A DNA stretch of 64,000 nt, from assembly GCA_031286065.1 (NCBI GenBank), contig JAITUZ010000059.1:1-64000 (forward strand). Direction: 5' to 3'. The notes under the pieces are model-generated. The model saw nothing but the letters and a program-made list of their open reading frames with translations. It had not been told where the DNA came from and made no database searches. Shown here piece after piece: positions 25,567 through 35,009 of the stretch. A program made the translations under genes and the position numbers. How positions within the stretch are numbered: the stretch's first letter is position 1; each line of letters starts with the position of its first letter. Source of the stretch: Candidatus Methanimicrococcus odontotermitis (GTDB lineage: Archaea > Halobacteriota > Methanosarcinia > Methanosarcinales > Methanosarcinaceae).

Positions 25567-26763
25567 ATGCAAATTTATGATTATAAGGTTGTCAAAATCA
25601 ACGCTGATATCGTTGACGGCAAAGTCGTTTTAGAATCCGCGGGGCCGCTTTCAATCGCGGTGAAACCGATGATTCAGAAAATCAACACGGTTTTTCAGGA
25701 AGAAAAGCCGATTTCAGTTACGGATGACAAAATCATTTTTTCGACGTGGATTCCTGAAATCCCCGGTCCCGTTTTTAATCGGATGATTCATTCTCAAATC
25801 GGTTTTTCGCTTTTGAATAAAAGAACGCCGGACCAGTTATCTGTCGGTGTCACCCCGCGCTGCCCGAATAAATGCATTCACTGCGGCGCAGCCGACATGA
25901 TGGCGCCGAATAATGAAATGACTGTCGAAGAAATTAAAAGCACAATCAATCAGGCGCTGGATTTGGGGACCTATCTCATTACGATCGACGGCGGCGAACC
26001 GATGGTTCGAAATGATCTGTCTGAAATCGTCGGAAACATTGATAAAACCAAAACAACGGTTTCCATGTTCACCTCCGGTTTCCGTCTGAACGGCGAGCGC
26101 GCGGAAGCGCTCAAAAACGCAGGTCTCAATTCCGTTAAAATCAGTTTCGACAGCGCTGACCCCGAAGTTCATGATAAATTCCGCGGAAGAAAAGGCGCTT
26201 TCGAAGGCGCGGTCGGTGCCGTTAAAGCCGCCAAAGACGCAGGCATTATGACGGATATGTATCTGACGATTTCACCGTACAACATTGACAATATTGATGA
26301 TTTGTACCAAACGGCAGCCGATCTCGGCATGGATGAAATGTCCATGACCGGCATTATCGCGGTCGGCAATTGGAAAGAGCATGAAGATGAAGTGCTCACC
26401 CGCGCGGACGCCAAGCGGCTGGAAGCGTTTCACAAAAACAAAAATTCCGTCTCTGAAGGTCCGCGCGTAACGGCGCTGCCTTATCTTATGGGTCCCGACA
26501 TGTTCGGCTGTTTCGCCGGCAGCCGCTGGATGCACATCGCGTCCACGGGAGACGCTCTGCCGTGTCCGTACACGCCGTTGTCTTTCGGAAACATCCGTAC
26601 GGCACCGCTTTCCAAAATCTGGTCTGATATCGGCAAGCATCCCGCTTATAAAAAACAATCGTCGGTGTGCCTGATGAGAGACCCCGAATTCCGTCAAAAA
26701 TACATTCATACAATTCCTAAAGACGCTGTACTGCCTTATTATTCCGGGCCGAAACAGTCTTGA
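25567..26763 (+). CDS. Radical SAM / SPASM-like protein
   Basis: A 398-residue radical S-adenosylmethionine protein. The cluster motif is C99-x3-C103-x2-C106 (P-R-C-P-N-K-C-I-H-C), followed by the G-G-E-P motif near 145. The C-terminal part (about 320-385) has G-C-F-A-G, D-A-L-P-C-P, G-N-I-R and a further Cys, resembling a SPASM/twitch domain for an extra Fe-S cluster. An extra N-terminal domain of about 90 residues precedes the barrel. GAGGT precedes the ATG. Upstream are a prenyl synthase and a UbiA prenyltransferase. The substrate is unknown. Confidence 0.85.
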   Translation: MQIYDYKVVKINADIVDGKVVLESAGPLSIAVKPMIQKINTVFQEEKPISVTDDKIIFSTWIPEIPGPVFNRMIHSQIGFSLLNKRTPDQLSVGVTPRCPNKCIHCGAADMMAPNNEMTVEEIKSTINQALDLGTYLITIDGGEPMVRNDLSEIVGNIDKTKTTVSMFTSGFRLNGERAEALKNAGLNSVKISFDSADPEVHDKFRGRKGAFEGAVGAVKAAKDAGIMTDMYLTISPYNIDNIDDLYQTAADLGMDEMSMTGIIAVGNWKEHEDEVLTRADAKRLEAFHKNKNSVSEGPRVTALPYLMGPDMFGCFAGSRWMHIASTGDALPCPYTPLSFGNIRTAPLSKIWSDIGKHPAYKKQSSVCLMRDPEFRQKYIHTIPKDAVLPYYSGPKQS

Positions 26764-26846
26764 TGGAATCCGTTTTTAAGATTCACCTCTTTTATTTTTT
26801 AAAACCGTTTCGCTTTCCTCATTTTTTTAGATTCGTTTTCCATTTT

Positions 26847-26984
26847 TCACTTTTTTAAGGTTCGCTTCCCTATCTTCATTTCTTTTTTAAGGTCCTCTTG
26901 ACGATTTTGAGAGAACGGAAATATTTTCGGTGTCTTGAATTTATCACGATTCCGCGTGATGGTTTCGGACGTTTTCATTTTCAT
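26847..26984 (-). CDS. Candidate small basic protein (45 residues)
   Basis: An ATG at 26984 is preceded by AAAAAAAGGAGCGAACG, a near-perfect Shine-Dalgarno site 7 bases from the start. A TATA-like CTATATTAAAAAG lies a further 40 bases upstream. The product is 45 residues, about one third Lys/Arg, with no hydrophobic segment, ending in TGA. I do not recognise a family. The signals for initiation are better than for several real genes in the window, but a short Lys-rich frame in AT-rich DNA can be chance. Confidence 0.4.
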   Translation of the reverse strand: MKMKTSETITRNRDKFKTPKIFPFSQNRQEDLKKEMKIGKRTLKK

Positions 26985-27111
26985 CGTTCGCTCCTTTTTT
27001 TGAAAAAACGGCAAAACCTTTTTAATATAGTCTTTCTTTATTCGTTTTGCATTTTGGAGCTTTTTGCTTAAAACATGCATTGGGGGCACAATTTCTGCCG
27101 CGGGATTCTGT

Positions 27112-27125
27112 CATGAACGTTCATG
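27112..27125. promoter_or_regulatory. Perfect 14-base palindrome upstream of the ATPase promoter
   Basis: CATGAACGTTCATG is a perfect palindrome about 70 bases before the TATA box of the ATPase operon. A near copy, ATGAACATTCGT, lies at 27250-27261 in the leader. It could be an operator for a dimeric regulator of either flanking transcript. Confidence 0.3.
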
Positions 27126-27182
27126 GCTGACGCCGAAGGCGGTTCAATAAATCATTGAAAACGAATTGTTTTAACCAATTTG

Positions 27183-27191
27183 CTTATATAT
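27183..27191 (+). promoter_or_regulatory. TATA box of the A-ATPase operon
   Basis: CTTATATAT at 27183-27191 predicts a transcript start near 27213 and a leader of about 70 bases before ahaH. GGGGTAA (27192-27198) and TTTACCC (27211-27217) flank the predicted start as a short inverted repeat. Confidence 0.5.
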
Positions 27192-27285
27192 GGGGTAATG
27201 AATTGACTACTTTACCCTTTATCTGACGCAATGTTCTTTCATATTCGTGATGAACATTCGTTAAAAATATAGAGACGGTATTCGC

Positions 27286-27612
27286 ATGGCTAATAATGAA
27301 ATCTTATCTGAAATTAAAAAGGCAGAAGAAGATGCAAAAAAAGCGGTAAGCGAGGCCACCGAAGCTAAAAACCAGACAATTGCGAAAGCACGCGCGGAAG
27401 CGCGCCGAATTGTCGAAGACGGCGAAGAAGACGCGGTGAAAACCGCTCAGGACGCCCTTCGTTCCGGCGAGGCTGAAATTGATGCCAAACGCAATGAGAT
27501 TGTTGAAGCAGGTGTTCGCGAAGCTGAATCTGTAGCTGTGAAATCCCAATCAAATATTCCAAAAGCGGTTGATTTTTTACTTGAGGAATTTGAAAGGGAG
27601 ATACGCGTATGA
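27286..27612 (+). CDS. ahaH: A-type ATP synthase subunit H
   Basis: A 108-residue, almost wholly helical coiled-coil protein rich in Ala, Glu and Lys, the peripheral-stalk subunit that pairs with subunit E. There are no membrane segments. It is the first gene of the aha operon and overlaps ahaI by 4 bases (the end of H, GTATGA, contains the start of I), so translation is coupled. The identification rests on position and composition, as this subunit diverges quickly. Confidence 0.88.
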   Translation: MANNEILSEIKKAEEDAKKAVSEATEAKNQTIAKARAEARRIVEDGEEDAVKTAQDALRSGEAEIDAKRNEIVEAGVREAESVAVKSQSNIPKAVDFLLEEFEREIRV

Positions 27613-29582
27613 GTTACCCGAAACGAATGTCTAAAGTTTTGATTGCCGGTCACAAGAAACATCTTGAAGCGGCGGTCGATGCCTTGTATGAAGCGGATTT
27701 GCTTCATGTAGAGGACTTTGTCGAAGGCGACGACTCTGATTTTGAAATCGGCATGCCGATAAAATATGGCGAAGAAGTCTCAAGAAAGCTTGTTAAAGTC
27801 CGTTCGATTGCCAGCACTTTAAGCGTCAGGTCGACTGATGAAACCGTCCCGCTGACGGAATCAGATGTTTCCAAACAGCTTGATGCGACGCTGGAAGAGA
27901 TGGACACAGAAATCGGCCGCAACGCAGAGGAATTATCCCGTCTGGATGCCCGCGTCAAAGACATCGAATCCGCAGAAAAAGAACTTGTTCCTTTTCTCGG
28001 TTATGATATTGGCTTGGAGTATTATGGCGGCTATGGTAATTTAGCTGTTTTTTCAGGTACGGTTTCTTCTCTTAACGAATCGCGCCTTCTTGAAATTACT
28101 GACGCCTATCAGCTTTTCACTGACTCCGGCTCCAAATTCTTCGTTCTTTTTGTTTCGAAGAGATTTGAAAAGGATATCCAATCCGTCCTTGCCGACATGG
28201 GTTACAAAGAAATGAGAGCGCCTGATAAATCCGGACGCCCGTCCGATATTTATGCAGGCCTTGAAGCTGAAAAATCAGAAATACAAGCACAGATTGAATC
28301 TTTAATTGCAAAGCGTGCGGCTCTTAACGAAAAATACGGAAATTTCATCCTTGCAAGCGATGAGTATCTCAGTATTTTGAGTGAAAAAGCCGAACTGCCT
28401 TTAAGAATTGCCACGTCCGAACATACGTTTGTCATTGAGGGGTGGGTCCCGACGAACAACTTTGATGAATTCACCGAAGCGGTTTCCAATAAAACCAATA
28501 ACGGTGTTCATATCACGACACTTAAAGTCGATATGCATGATGAAAAAGAGATTGCAAAGATTCCGGTGGCGTATGAAAACTCAAAGTTTGTCAGTCCGAT
28601 GGAAGCGGTCGTTGATCTCTATTCAAGACCGAAGTACAATGAAATCGACCCGTCATCTGTTTTGGCTATTTCCTTCCCGTTAATCTACGGTATGATTCTC
28701 GGCGATATCGGTTATGCCCTTGTTTTGATGACCTTGGCTTTCCTCGTGATGAAATTCATGAAATCGGACGCTGTTAAACAATTGATGTACGTCCTTATCT
28801 ATTGTCAAATCTTCGCTTTGTTCTTCGGTATTATTTACGGTGAGTTTATGGGATTCCCGCTTGCGGGTTTGCTGTCTCACGGCGAATATATTCCGGGGCT
28901 GATTCCGGGTCTTGAAACAATCGTTTTTGATTTCGGTATTGTTCCCGGCGAGAGTTTTATGCTCCCGATCCACAGAACGCATATGATTATGACATTTTTA
29001 GTCGCTACGGCTGCTTTCGGATTCCTGCATCTTAACGCCGGCTTTATCCTCGGTTTTTTCGATCTCAAAGGCCAGCACGGTATTAAGCATGCGGTTTTAG
29101 AAAAACTCAGCTGGATCGTACTTGAAATCGGTGCCATCGCGGCAATCGCTGCGTGGTATCTTGGAATCGGCGTCGCCGGCATTGCCGTCGGTGCTATTAT
29201 TGCAGTTATCGGTGTCGGTATGCTCGCGAAGGGCGAAGGTATCAAAGGACCGATTGAAATTCCGGGTCTTCTCGGAAACATGCTGTCCTATACGCGTATT
29301 ATCGCGGTTGGTCTTTCTTCTATCTACATCGCATCAACTGTCAACGACATCGCCTTCGGCGGTCTTATTTGGACCCCTGCGGACGGTTTTAGTGTTCTGA
29401 TGTTTGTATCTATTTTGATCTTTATCCTCGGACACTCATTAAACACTGTTCTGAGTATCATCGCTCCCGGTTTACACGCGCTCAGATTGCAGTATGTCGA
29501 ATTTTTCGGCAAATTCTATGCCAGCGGGGGCAAAGCTTACAAACCGTTTGGTCACTTAAAGAAGTATATTTTGGAGGAATAA
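27609..29582 (+). CDS. ahaI: A-type ATP synthase subunit I
   Basis: 657 residues. The N-terminal cytoplasmic half (1-340) is helical with two coiled-coil arms and binds the peripheral stalks. The C-terminal half has about 8 membrane helices and forms the ion half-channels next to the K ring. The conserved segment G-L-L-G-N-M-L-S-Y-T-R-I-I-A-V-G (about 560-575) contains the essential Arg, and H-x-L-N near 614 (G-H-S-L-N) is also conserved. The length is the archaeal norm. Confidence 0.96.
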   Translation: MSYPKRMSKVLIAGHKKHLEAAVDALYEADLLHVEDFVEGDDSDFEIGMPIKYGEEVSRKLVKVRSIASTLSVRSTDETVPLTESDVSKQLDATLEEMDTEIGRNAEELSRLDARVKDIESAEKELVPFLGYDIGLEYYGGYGNLAVFSGTVSSLNESRLLEITDAYQLFTDSGSKFFVLFVSKRFEKDIQSVLADMGYKEMRAPDKSGRPSDIYAGLEAEKSEIQAQIESLIAKRAALNEKYGNFILASDEYLSILSEKAELPLRIATSEHTFVIEGWVPTNNFDEFTEAVSNKTNNGVHITTLKVDMHDEKEIAKIPVAYENSKFVSPMEAVVDLYSRPKYNEIDPSSVLAISFPLIYGMILGDIGYALVLMTLAFLVMKFMKSDAVKQLMYVLIYCQIFALFFGIIYGEFMGFPLAGLLSHGEYIPGLIPGLETIVFDFGIVPGESFMLPIHRTHMIMTFLVATAAFGFLHLNAGFILGFFDLKGQHGIKHAVLEKLSWIVLEIGAIAAIAAWYLGIGVAGIAVGAIIAVIGVGMLAKGEGIKGPIEIPGLLGNMLSYTRIIAVGLSSIYIASTVNDIAFGGLIWTPADGFSVLMFVSILIFILGHSLNTVLSIIAPGLHALRLQYVEFFGKFYASGGKAYKPFGHLKKYILEE

Positions 29583-29586
29583 AATT

Positions 29587-29802
29587 ATGGTTGAACTTAC
29601 AACAGAAGGTCTCGCAGCATTATCAAAAGCAATCGCAATCGTCGGTACCGGCATCGCGTCCGCATGGGCTGAAAAAGTCATCGGTGCAGCAGCAGTCGGC
29701 GCAATGGTTGAAAACGAATCTCTTTTCGGTAAGGCGCTCGTTTTGACCGTTCTCCCGGAAACCATCGTCATCTTCGGTCTTGTCGTTGCAATTCTTATCT
29801 AA
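29587..29802 (+). CDS. ahaK: A-type ATP synthase subunit K (proteolipid)
   Basis: A 71-residue hairpin of two membrane helices, the rotor-ring subunit. The ion-binding carboxylate is the Glu of L-P-E-T-I-V-I-F-G in helix 2 (near residue 58). The loop between the helices contains E-N-E-S-L-F-G. A single hairpin per subunit is the usual Methanosarcina form, in contrast to fused multi-hairpin K subunits of some methanogens. Na+ or H+ specificity cannot be settled by eye. Confidence 0.96.
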   Translation: MVELTTEGLAALSKAIAIVGTGIASAWAEKVIGAAAVGAMVENESLFGKALVLTVLPETIVIFGLVVAILI

Positions 29803-29812
29803 ATTCAAAATT

Positions 29813-29850
29813 TTAAGAGCGGGGCGGCTTTTTTCCGTTTCCGCTCTTAA
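29813..29850 (+). promoter_or_regulatory. Hairpin between ahaK and ahaE
   Basis: TTAAGAGCGG (29813-29822) and CCGCTCTTAA (29841-29850) form a perfect 10-bp stem with an 18-base loop containing TTTTTT, in the only sizeable gap (64 bases) inside the operon. It lies right after the gene for the subunit needed in most copies. It may act as an mRNA-end stabiliser, processing site or partial terminator. Confidence 0.5.
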
Positions 29851-29866
29851 TTTCACAGGTGTCAGC

Positions 29867-30418
29867 ATGGGACTGGAAATCGTATTAAATGATATTACTG
29901 AGGGCGCCAAGGCAGATGTCCAACGTATCAACGAGGAAGCGAAATCGGCTTCTGACTTGATCATCGAAGAGGCACGCCAGGCTTCCAAAGAAGCACTGGG
30001 GTCCCGTCTTGCCGAGGTTGAAGAAAAACTCGAACAACAGCGCCAGCAGGTATTATCAAGCGCCAATTTAGAGGTGAAGCGTATTGCTTTAAACAAGCGC
30101 AAAACCTTATTGGATCAAGTCTATGATCAAGCCCTTGAGAGAATTGCGGATTTGCCTGCAGTCAAAGATGAGGAATACCTCAAAGCGCTGATTGAAGCGA
30201 ATGAAAAAGACGGTCACCGGATTTACTCTAATAAAAAATCCGAAAAACTCGTCAAAAAACTCTCTTCCTTGGAATACGGCGGAAACATCAACTGTATCGG
30301 CGGTATTGTTATTGAAAACAAGGAAGGAACAGTTCGATTGGATTTTACGTATGATTTGATTATCAAGAGTGCTTACGACCGTTCACTGAAATCTATCTCT
30401 GATATTCTCAACGGGTGA
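29867..30418 (+). CDS. ahaE: A-type ATP synthase subunit E
   Basis: 183 residues. The N-terminal two thirds (1-100) is a long helix rich in Glu, Ala and Lys that pairs with H in the peripheral stalk. The C-terminal globular part ends G-G-I-V-I-E-N-K-E-G-T-V-R-L-D-F-T-Y-D, the family signature. AGGTG 6 bases before ATG 29867 fixes the start; the frame is open upstream through the ahaK-ahaE gap without homology. Confidence 0.95.
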   Translation: MGLEIVLNDITEGAKADVQRINEEAKSASDLIIEEARQASKEALGSRLAEVEEKLEQQRQQVLSSANLEVKRIALNKRKTLLDQVYDQALERIADLPAVKDEEYLKALIEANEKDGHRIYSNKKSEKLVKKLSSLEYGGNINCIGGIVIENKEGTVRLDFTYDLIIKSAYDRSLKSISDILNG

Positions 30419-30424
30419 TTACAA

Positions 30425-31585
30425 ATGCTGAATACGCAAAAGAGCAGGAAAAATTCGAAATCCGCGCAGGATTTTCTGCCGAATTCCGTCTTCAAAAACA
30501 TTCCTTCCCGTCTGCCGGCATTTGGAAAAGGGTCATCCAATTATCCGTATGCGGTTACCCGTATTCGTGCAATGAGAGTCAAACTTTTCCCCCGCGACGC
30601 GTATCCCAGATTCTTGAACATGAGTTTGGATGAAATAACGCGTAAAATCGGGGAATCCGAGTACAAGCAAGACATCGATGAGCTCTCCAGGGAGTACAGC
30701 GGCGTCAACTTGATTGAACACGCATTAAACAGAAACATGGCGGAATCTTTCCAAAAAGTTTTACGAATTACGGAAGGCGAACCGCATGAACTTGTTCTGG
30801 AATACCTTCGTGTTTTCGACATCGAGGACATTAAGACAATTCTCAGAGGCAAGCTGCACAGCATCCCCGAAGATCAAATTTTACAATCTTTGGTCACGGG
30901 CGGCGAACTTCGCTATACATTCTTGTCCGGCTTGGTGACCAAGTCCGTTGATGAGATCATTGCCTCATTCAGTGACTCTCCGTACGGTCCGATTTTAAAA
31001 AGATTTGACGGAAACAATCTTCCTGAAATCGAAAATGAATTGGGCAAGTTTTATTACGAGAATCTTTTTGAAGCAATCGGCTGGCCGGGCTCTGCAGACC
31101 GTAAACAGTTTGATCAGTTCGTCCGCAGAGAAATCGATATCAAAAATTTAAGTTTGCTTCTGCGCGTTAAAAAATATGAAGCTCTCGAAAATGAAGAAAG
31201 AGAAGGCACGCCGTGCATTATTGAAGATCTCTCTTCTATGATGATTCCGCACGGACTTTCATTGAATACGGAGAAACTGAAGACTTTATGTTATGATGAT
31301 TTCATTGAAGCGCTTCGTTTGACGCCTTACTGGGATGTTATCAGTCCCGTTCTTGAAAATTCGGATTTGAAATCCGTTTCTTTGACAGAAGTTGAAGCGC
31401 GTCTTACAAGGTACAACTTGACGAAAGTGACCCAAAATTCTCGTCTTTTCTTGATTTCGATTATTCCGATTTTGGAATTCATCATCTATAAAACCAATGA
31501 AGTCCGCAATTTAAGAATTATCGTTCGCGGAAAATCGGCTGGTATGGACAATGAATTAATCAAAAACCGGTTGGTGATTCTTTAA
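30425..31585 (+). CDS. ahaC: A-type ATP synthase subunit C
   Basis: A 386-residue central-stalk socket subunit linking the D/F rotor shaft to the K ring (homologue of V-ATPase d). The family body begins at [13 protein letters not shown] (residue 38) and shows [13 protein letters not shown] near 68 and the ending [10 protein letters not shown]. The first ~35 residues are longer than in Methanosarcina and may be partly untranslated, but no later Met with a good site precedes the conserved part. It starts 6 bases after ahaE. Confidence 0.93.
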   Translation: MLNTQKSRKNSKSAQDFLPNSVFKNIPSRLPAFGKGSSNYPYAVTRIRAMRVKLFPRDAYPRFLNMSLDEITRKIGESEYKQDIDELSREYSGVNLIEHALNRNMAESFQKVLRITEGEPHELVLEYLRVFDIEDIKTILRGKLHSIPEDQILQSLVTGGELRYTFLSGLVTKSVDEIIASFSDSPYGPILKRFDGNNLPEIENELGKFYYENLFEAIGWPGSADRKQFDQFVRREIDIKNLSLLLRVKKYEALENEEREGTPCIIEDLSSMMIPHGLSLNTEKLKTLCYDDFIEALRLTPYWDVISPVLENSDLKSVSLTEVEARLTRYNLTKVTQNSRLFLISIIPILEFIIYKTNEVRNLRIIVRGKSAGMDNELIKNRLVIL

Positions 31586-31887
31586 TGGAAATATCAGTAG
31601 TTGGAAACAGTGATTTCGTTACGGGTTTTAGGCTTGCCGGTATCCGTAAAGTTTATGAAACAGATCTCAGCGGCGTTGAACCGGTTGTTCGCACCGTTTT
31701 AGAAGACAAAGACATCGGCATTCTTGTGATGCACAACGATGATGTTTCAAAGCTGCCGGAATCACTCAAAGAGTCACTGAACGCTTCCGTTCAGCCGACC
31801 GTTGTTACGCTTGGCGGTTCGGGTGAAGGCTCGACGAATTTAAGGGATAAAATAAAACAGGCGGTAGGTGTTGATCTTTGGAAGTAA
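31585..31887 (+). CDS. ahaF: A-type ATP synthase subunit F
   Basis: A 100-residue small Rossmann-like subunit of the central rotor. [19 protein letters not shown] is the standard start. It ends in the helix [15 protein letters not shown]. It overlaps both neighbours: its ATG shares a base with the ahaC stop, and its last 10 bases contain the TTG start of ahaA. Confidence 0.96.
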   Translation: MEISVVGNSDFVTGFRLAGIRKVYETDLSGVEPVVRTVLEDKDIGILVMHNDDVSKLPESLKESLNASVQPTVVTLGGSGEGSTNLRDKIKQAVGVDLWK

Positions 31888-33623
31888 AAGGTAAAGTTTA
31901 TCGAGTGGCGGGACCCGTGGTTACTGTGGTCGGCTTAGACACAAAAATGTATGATGTGGTTAAAGTCGGTCACGAAGGCCTTATGGGCGAAGTCATTAAA
32001 ATTGTTGGAAACAAATCCATCATCCAGGTTTACGAGGAAACCTCCGGCATTAAACCCGGAGAACCTGTCGAGAACACAGGTCTTCCTCTCTCTGTTGAAC
32101 TCGGACCGGGTTTGCTTGAAAGTATCTATGACGGTATTCAAAGACCTCTCAGCGTCTTGAAAGATGAAATGGGCAACTTCATTAAAAGAGGAGTGTCCGC
32201 AGACGGTCTGAACCACGACAAATTTTGGGAATTTAACGCATGCGTCAAGAAAGGCGACGCTGTGAAGCCCGGAGATGTCATCGGTACCGTTCAGGAAACC
32301 GAAAACATTGAACATCGCATCATGGTGCCCCCGAATACGCAAGGCGGCGAAATCGCCGAGATCAAGAGCGGCAAATATACGGTTGACGATGTTATTTGTA
32401 AATTGAAAGACGGAACGGAGCTGAAAATGGCTCACAAGTGGCCGGTCAGAGTGCCCAGACCCGTTTCCAAAAAATTGGCTCCGAAAATCCCCTTGATTAC
32501 CGGACAGCGTGTTCTTGACGCATTGTTCCCGGTCGCAAAAGGCGGTACCGCAGCTATCCCCGGACCTTTCGGTTCCGGAAAAACCGTGACGCAGCAGCAG
32601 CTTGCAAAATGGTCTGACGCAAACATCGTCGTCTACATCGGCTGCGGTGAACGCGGCAATGAAATGGCGGAAGTTTTGAACGAGTTCCCTGAACTTGAAG
32701 ACCCGCAAACCGGACGTCCGCTCATGGAACGTACAGTTTTGATCGCGAACACGTCCAACATGCCCGTGGCTGCCCGTGAAGCGTCCGTTTACACCGGCAT
32801 CACCATTGCCGAGTATTTCCGTGACATGGGTTACGACATCGCTTTGATGGCCGACTCAACATCCCGCTGGGCGGAAGCGATGAGAGAAATTTCATCCCGT
32901 CTTGAAGAAATGCCCGGTGAAGAAGGTTATCCGGCTTACTTGTCCGCGCGTTTGGCAGAATTCTACGAGCGCGCCGGCGTGGCTCAGTCTCTCAACAACG
33001 CTACAGGGTCCATCACCGTTATCGGCGCGGTTTCTCCGGCCGGCGGCGACTTCTCAGAACCTGTGACTCAAAACACGCTTCGTATCGTGAAAGTGTTCTG
33101 GGCGCTGGACGCAAAGCTTTCTCAGAAGAGGCACTTCCCCGCGATTAACTGGCTGAACAGTTATACGCTTTATAAAGACACCTTGTCTTCCTGGTACACT
33201 GAAAACGTGGCGCCGGACTGGAACGACCTCCGCGGAAAAGCTATGGAAATCCTCCAGCTTGAAGCGGAATTGAACGAAATCGTTCAGTTGGTCGGTTCTG
33301 ACGCGCTTCCGGAATCTCAGCAGGTTTCAATGGAAGCCGCCCGTATGATTCGTGAAATCTTCCTTCAGCAAAACTCTTTCCACCCCGTTGACACTTACTG
33401 TTCATTTGACAAACAGTACAAGCTTCTCAAGAGCATCATGAGATGGAATGAACTTGCCGAGAAGTATTTGACAGACGGCGCGTCTATTAAGGCGCTGGTC
33501 ACCATGGATTCTAAAGCGGAATTGGGTAAAATCAAATATGAAGAAAACTTCGATTCGATGCTCACCGATGTCATGAACAAGATGGAAGCGGAATTCGCAG
33601 AAATCGGCAGCGGAGGTTATTAA
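31878..33623 (+). CDS. ahaA: A-type ATP synthase catalytic subunit A
   Basis: A 581-residue catalytic nucleotide-binding subunit. The Walker A loop is [10 protein letters not shown] near 235, characteristic of A/V types. The ~90-residue non-homologous region is present at about 115-200, with G-E-R-G-N-E-M near 262 and S-R-W-A-E-A-M-R-E near 335. Translation begins at TTG 31878 inside the end of ahaF (M-E-V-K-G-K-V-Y-R); no ATG fits. It is followed one base later by ahaB. Confidence 0.97.
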   Translation: MEVKGKVYRVAGPVVTVVGLDTKMYDVVKVGHEGLMGEVIKIVGNKSIIQVYEETSGIKPGEPVENTGLPLSVELGPGLLESIYDGIQRPLSVLKDEMGNFIKRGVSADGLNHDKFWEFNACVKKGDAVKPGDVIGTVQETENIEHRIMVPPNTQGGEIAEIKSGKYTVDDVICKLKDGTELKMAHKWPVRVPRPVSKKLAPKIPLITGQRVLDALFPVAKGGTAAIPGPFGSGKTVTQQQLAKWSDANIVVYIGCGERGNEMAEVLNEFPELEDPQTGRPLMERTVLIANTSNMPVAAREASVYTGITIAEYFRDMGYDIALMADSTSRWAEAMREISSRLEEMPGEEGYPAYLSARLAEFYERAGVAQSLNNATGSITVIGAVSPAGGDFSEPVTQNTLRIVKVFWALDAKLSQKRHFPAINWLNSYTLYKDTLSSWYTENVAPDWNDLRGKAMEILQLEAELNEIVQLVGSDALPESQQVSMEAARMIREIFLQQNSFHPVDTYCSFDKQYKLLKSIMRWNELAEKYLTDGASIKALVTMDSKAELGKIKYEENFDSMLTDVMNKMEAEFAEIGSGGY

Positions 33624-33624
33624 A

Positions 33625-35004
33625 ATGGTCAAAGAATATAAAACGATTACACAAGTCGCGGGCCCGTTGATTTTCGTTGAGAAAACAGAACCTGTCGGTT
33701 ACGGTGAATTCGTGAACATTCGCTTGGCGGACGGCACCATCAAAAGAGGAGAAGTTTTGGATACCTCTGAAGATATCGTCGTTGTTCAGGTTTATGAAGG
33801 AACGGGCGGTCTTAACAAGGACTGCGCTGTGACCTTTACGGGTGACAGTTTGAAACTTCCGGCATCTATCGACCTTCTCGGAAGAATTTTGTCCGGCTCC
33901 GGCCTTCCCAGAGACGGCGGTCCGCAGATCGTTCCCGAGAAAATGATGGACATTTACGGCGCCGCGATGAACCCGTATTCCCGCGCGCAGCCGGAAGAGT
34001 TCATTCAAACCGGTATTTCGACCATTGACGGTACCAATACACTGGTCCGCGGTCAGAAACTTCCGATTTTCTCCGGTTCAGGTCTTCCGCACATGGAAAT
34101 CGCTCTTCAGATCGCCAGACAGGCTCAAGTTCCGGGATCTTCCGAAAAGTTCGCCGTCGTTTTCGCCGCAATGGGCATTACCAACGAAGAAGCGCAGCAC
34201 GCGATGGCAGATTTTGAGAAAACAGGCGCTCTCGAGCGCGCGGTCGTTTTCCTCAACCTTGCCGATGACCCTGCCGTCGAGCGTTTGATTACGCCGAAAA
34301 TGGCATTGACGACCGCCGAATATTTGGCTTATGAGCATGACATGCACGTTCTCGTTATTTTAACGGACGTGACGAACTATTGTGAAGCTCTCCGCCAGAT
34401 GGGCGCCGCCCGTGAAGAAGTTCCGGCAAGACGCGGTTATCCGGGTTACATGTACACCGACTTGGCCGGTATCTATGAACGCGCCGGCGTTATTAAAGGC
34501 AACAAAGGCTCCGTTACTCAGATCCCGATTTTGACCATGCCGGGCGACGACATCACGCACCCGATTCCTGACTTGTCCGGTTACATTACCGAAGGTCAGA
34601 TCGTGGTTTCGCAGGAACTGCACAGAAAAGGCATTTATCCGCCGATCAACGTTTTACCGTCTCTTTCCCGTTTGATGAACTCGGGTATCGGTAACGGCAA
34701 GACTCGCGAAGACCACAAAGCGGTTTCTGACCAGCTTTATGCCGGTTACGCCGAAGGCCGCGACCTCAGAGGTCTCGTCGCAATCGTCGGTAAAGAGGCT
34801 TTGTCTGACCGCGATAAGAAGATTTTGGAATTCGCGGACTTGTTCGAAGATAAATTCGTTCGTCAGGGACGTTCTGAAAACAGGTCCATTGAAGACACTC
34901 TGGCAGTCGGCTGGAATATTCTTTCCAGTTTGCCCAAAGCGTATCTCGGAAGAATTGACAATAAATATATTGACAAGTATTATCCGGAAAACAAAGCTGA
35001 GTGA
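33625..35004 (+). CDS. ahaB: A-type ATP synthase subunit B
   Basis: A 459-residue non-catalytic partner of A in the A3B3 head. It keeps the fold but lacks a P-loop ([14 protein letters not shown] near 147). [17 protein letters not shown] near 270 and [13 protein letters not shown] near 315 are typical. GGAGG lies in the last codons of ahaA, and the stop TGA overlaps the start region of ahaD. Confidence 0.97.
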   Translation: MVKEYKTITQVAGPLIFVEKTEPVGYGEFVNIRLADGTIKRGEVLDTSEDIVVVQVYEGTGGLNKDCAVTFTGDSLKLPASIDLLGRILSGSGLPRDGGPQIVPEKMMDIYGAAMNPYSRAQPEEFIQTGISTIDGTNTLVRGQKLPIFSGSGLPHMEIALQIARQAQVPGSSEKFAVVFAAMGITNEEAQHAMADFEKTGALERAVVFLNLADDPAVERLITPKMALTTAEYLAYEHDMHVLVILTDVTNYCEALRQMGAAREEVPARRGYPGYMYTDLAGIYERAGVIKGNKGSVTQIPILTMPGDDITHPIPDLSGYITEGQIVVSQELHRKGIYPPINVLPSLSRLMNSGIGNGKTREDHKAVSDQLYAGYAEGRDLRGLVAIVGKEALSDRDKKILEFADLFEDKFVRQGRSENRSIEDTLAVGWNILSSLPKAYLGRIDNKYIDKYYPENKAE

Positions 35005-35009
35005 TGGCA

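Larger units (their letters stand above)
26764..27285. other. Region between the radical SAM gene and the ATPase operon
   Basis: 522 bases. The left part (26764-26846) is T-rich with repeated TTTTCATTTTT-type runs, probably the terminator zone of the radical SAM gene. The middle holds a candidate 45-codon gene on the minus strand (26847-26984) with its own TATA-like box (complement of 27021-27033). The right part carries a palindrome at 27112 and the ATPase promoter at 27183. Confidence 0.5.

Noticed and set aside
30415-30633. A 72-codon frame overlapping the start of ahaC
   Set aside because: It is an out-of-frame shadow of ahaC, whose frame carries the conserved subunit C sequence.
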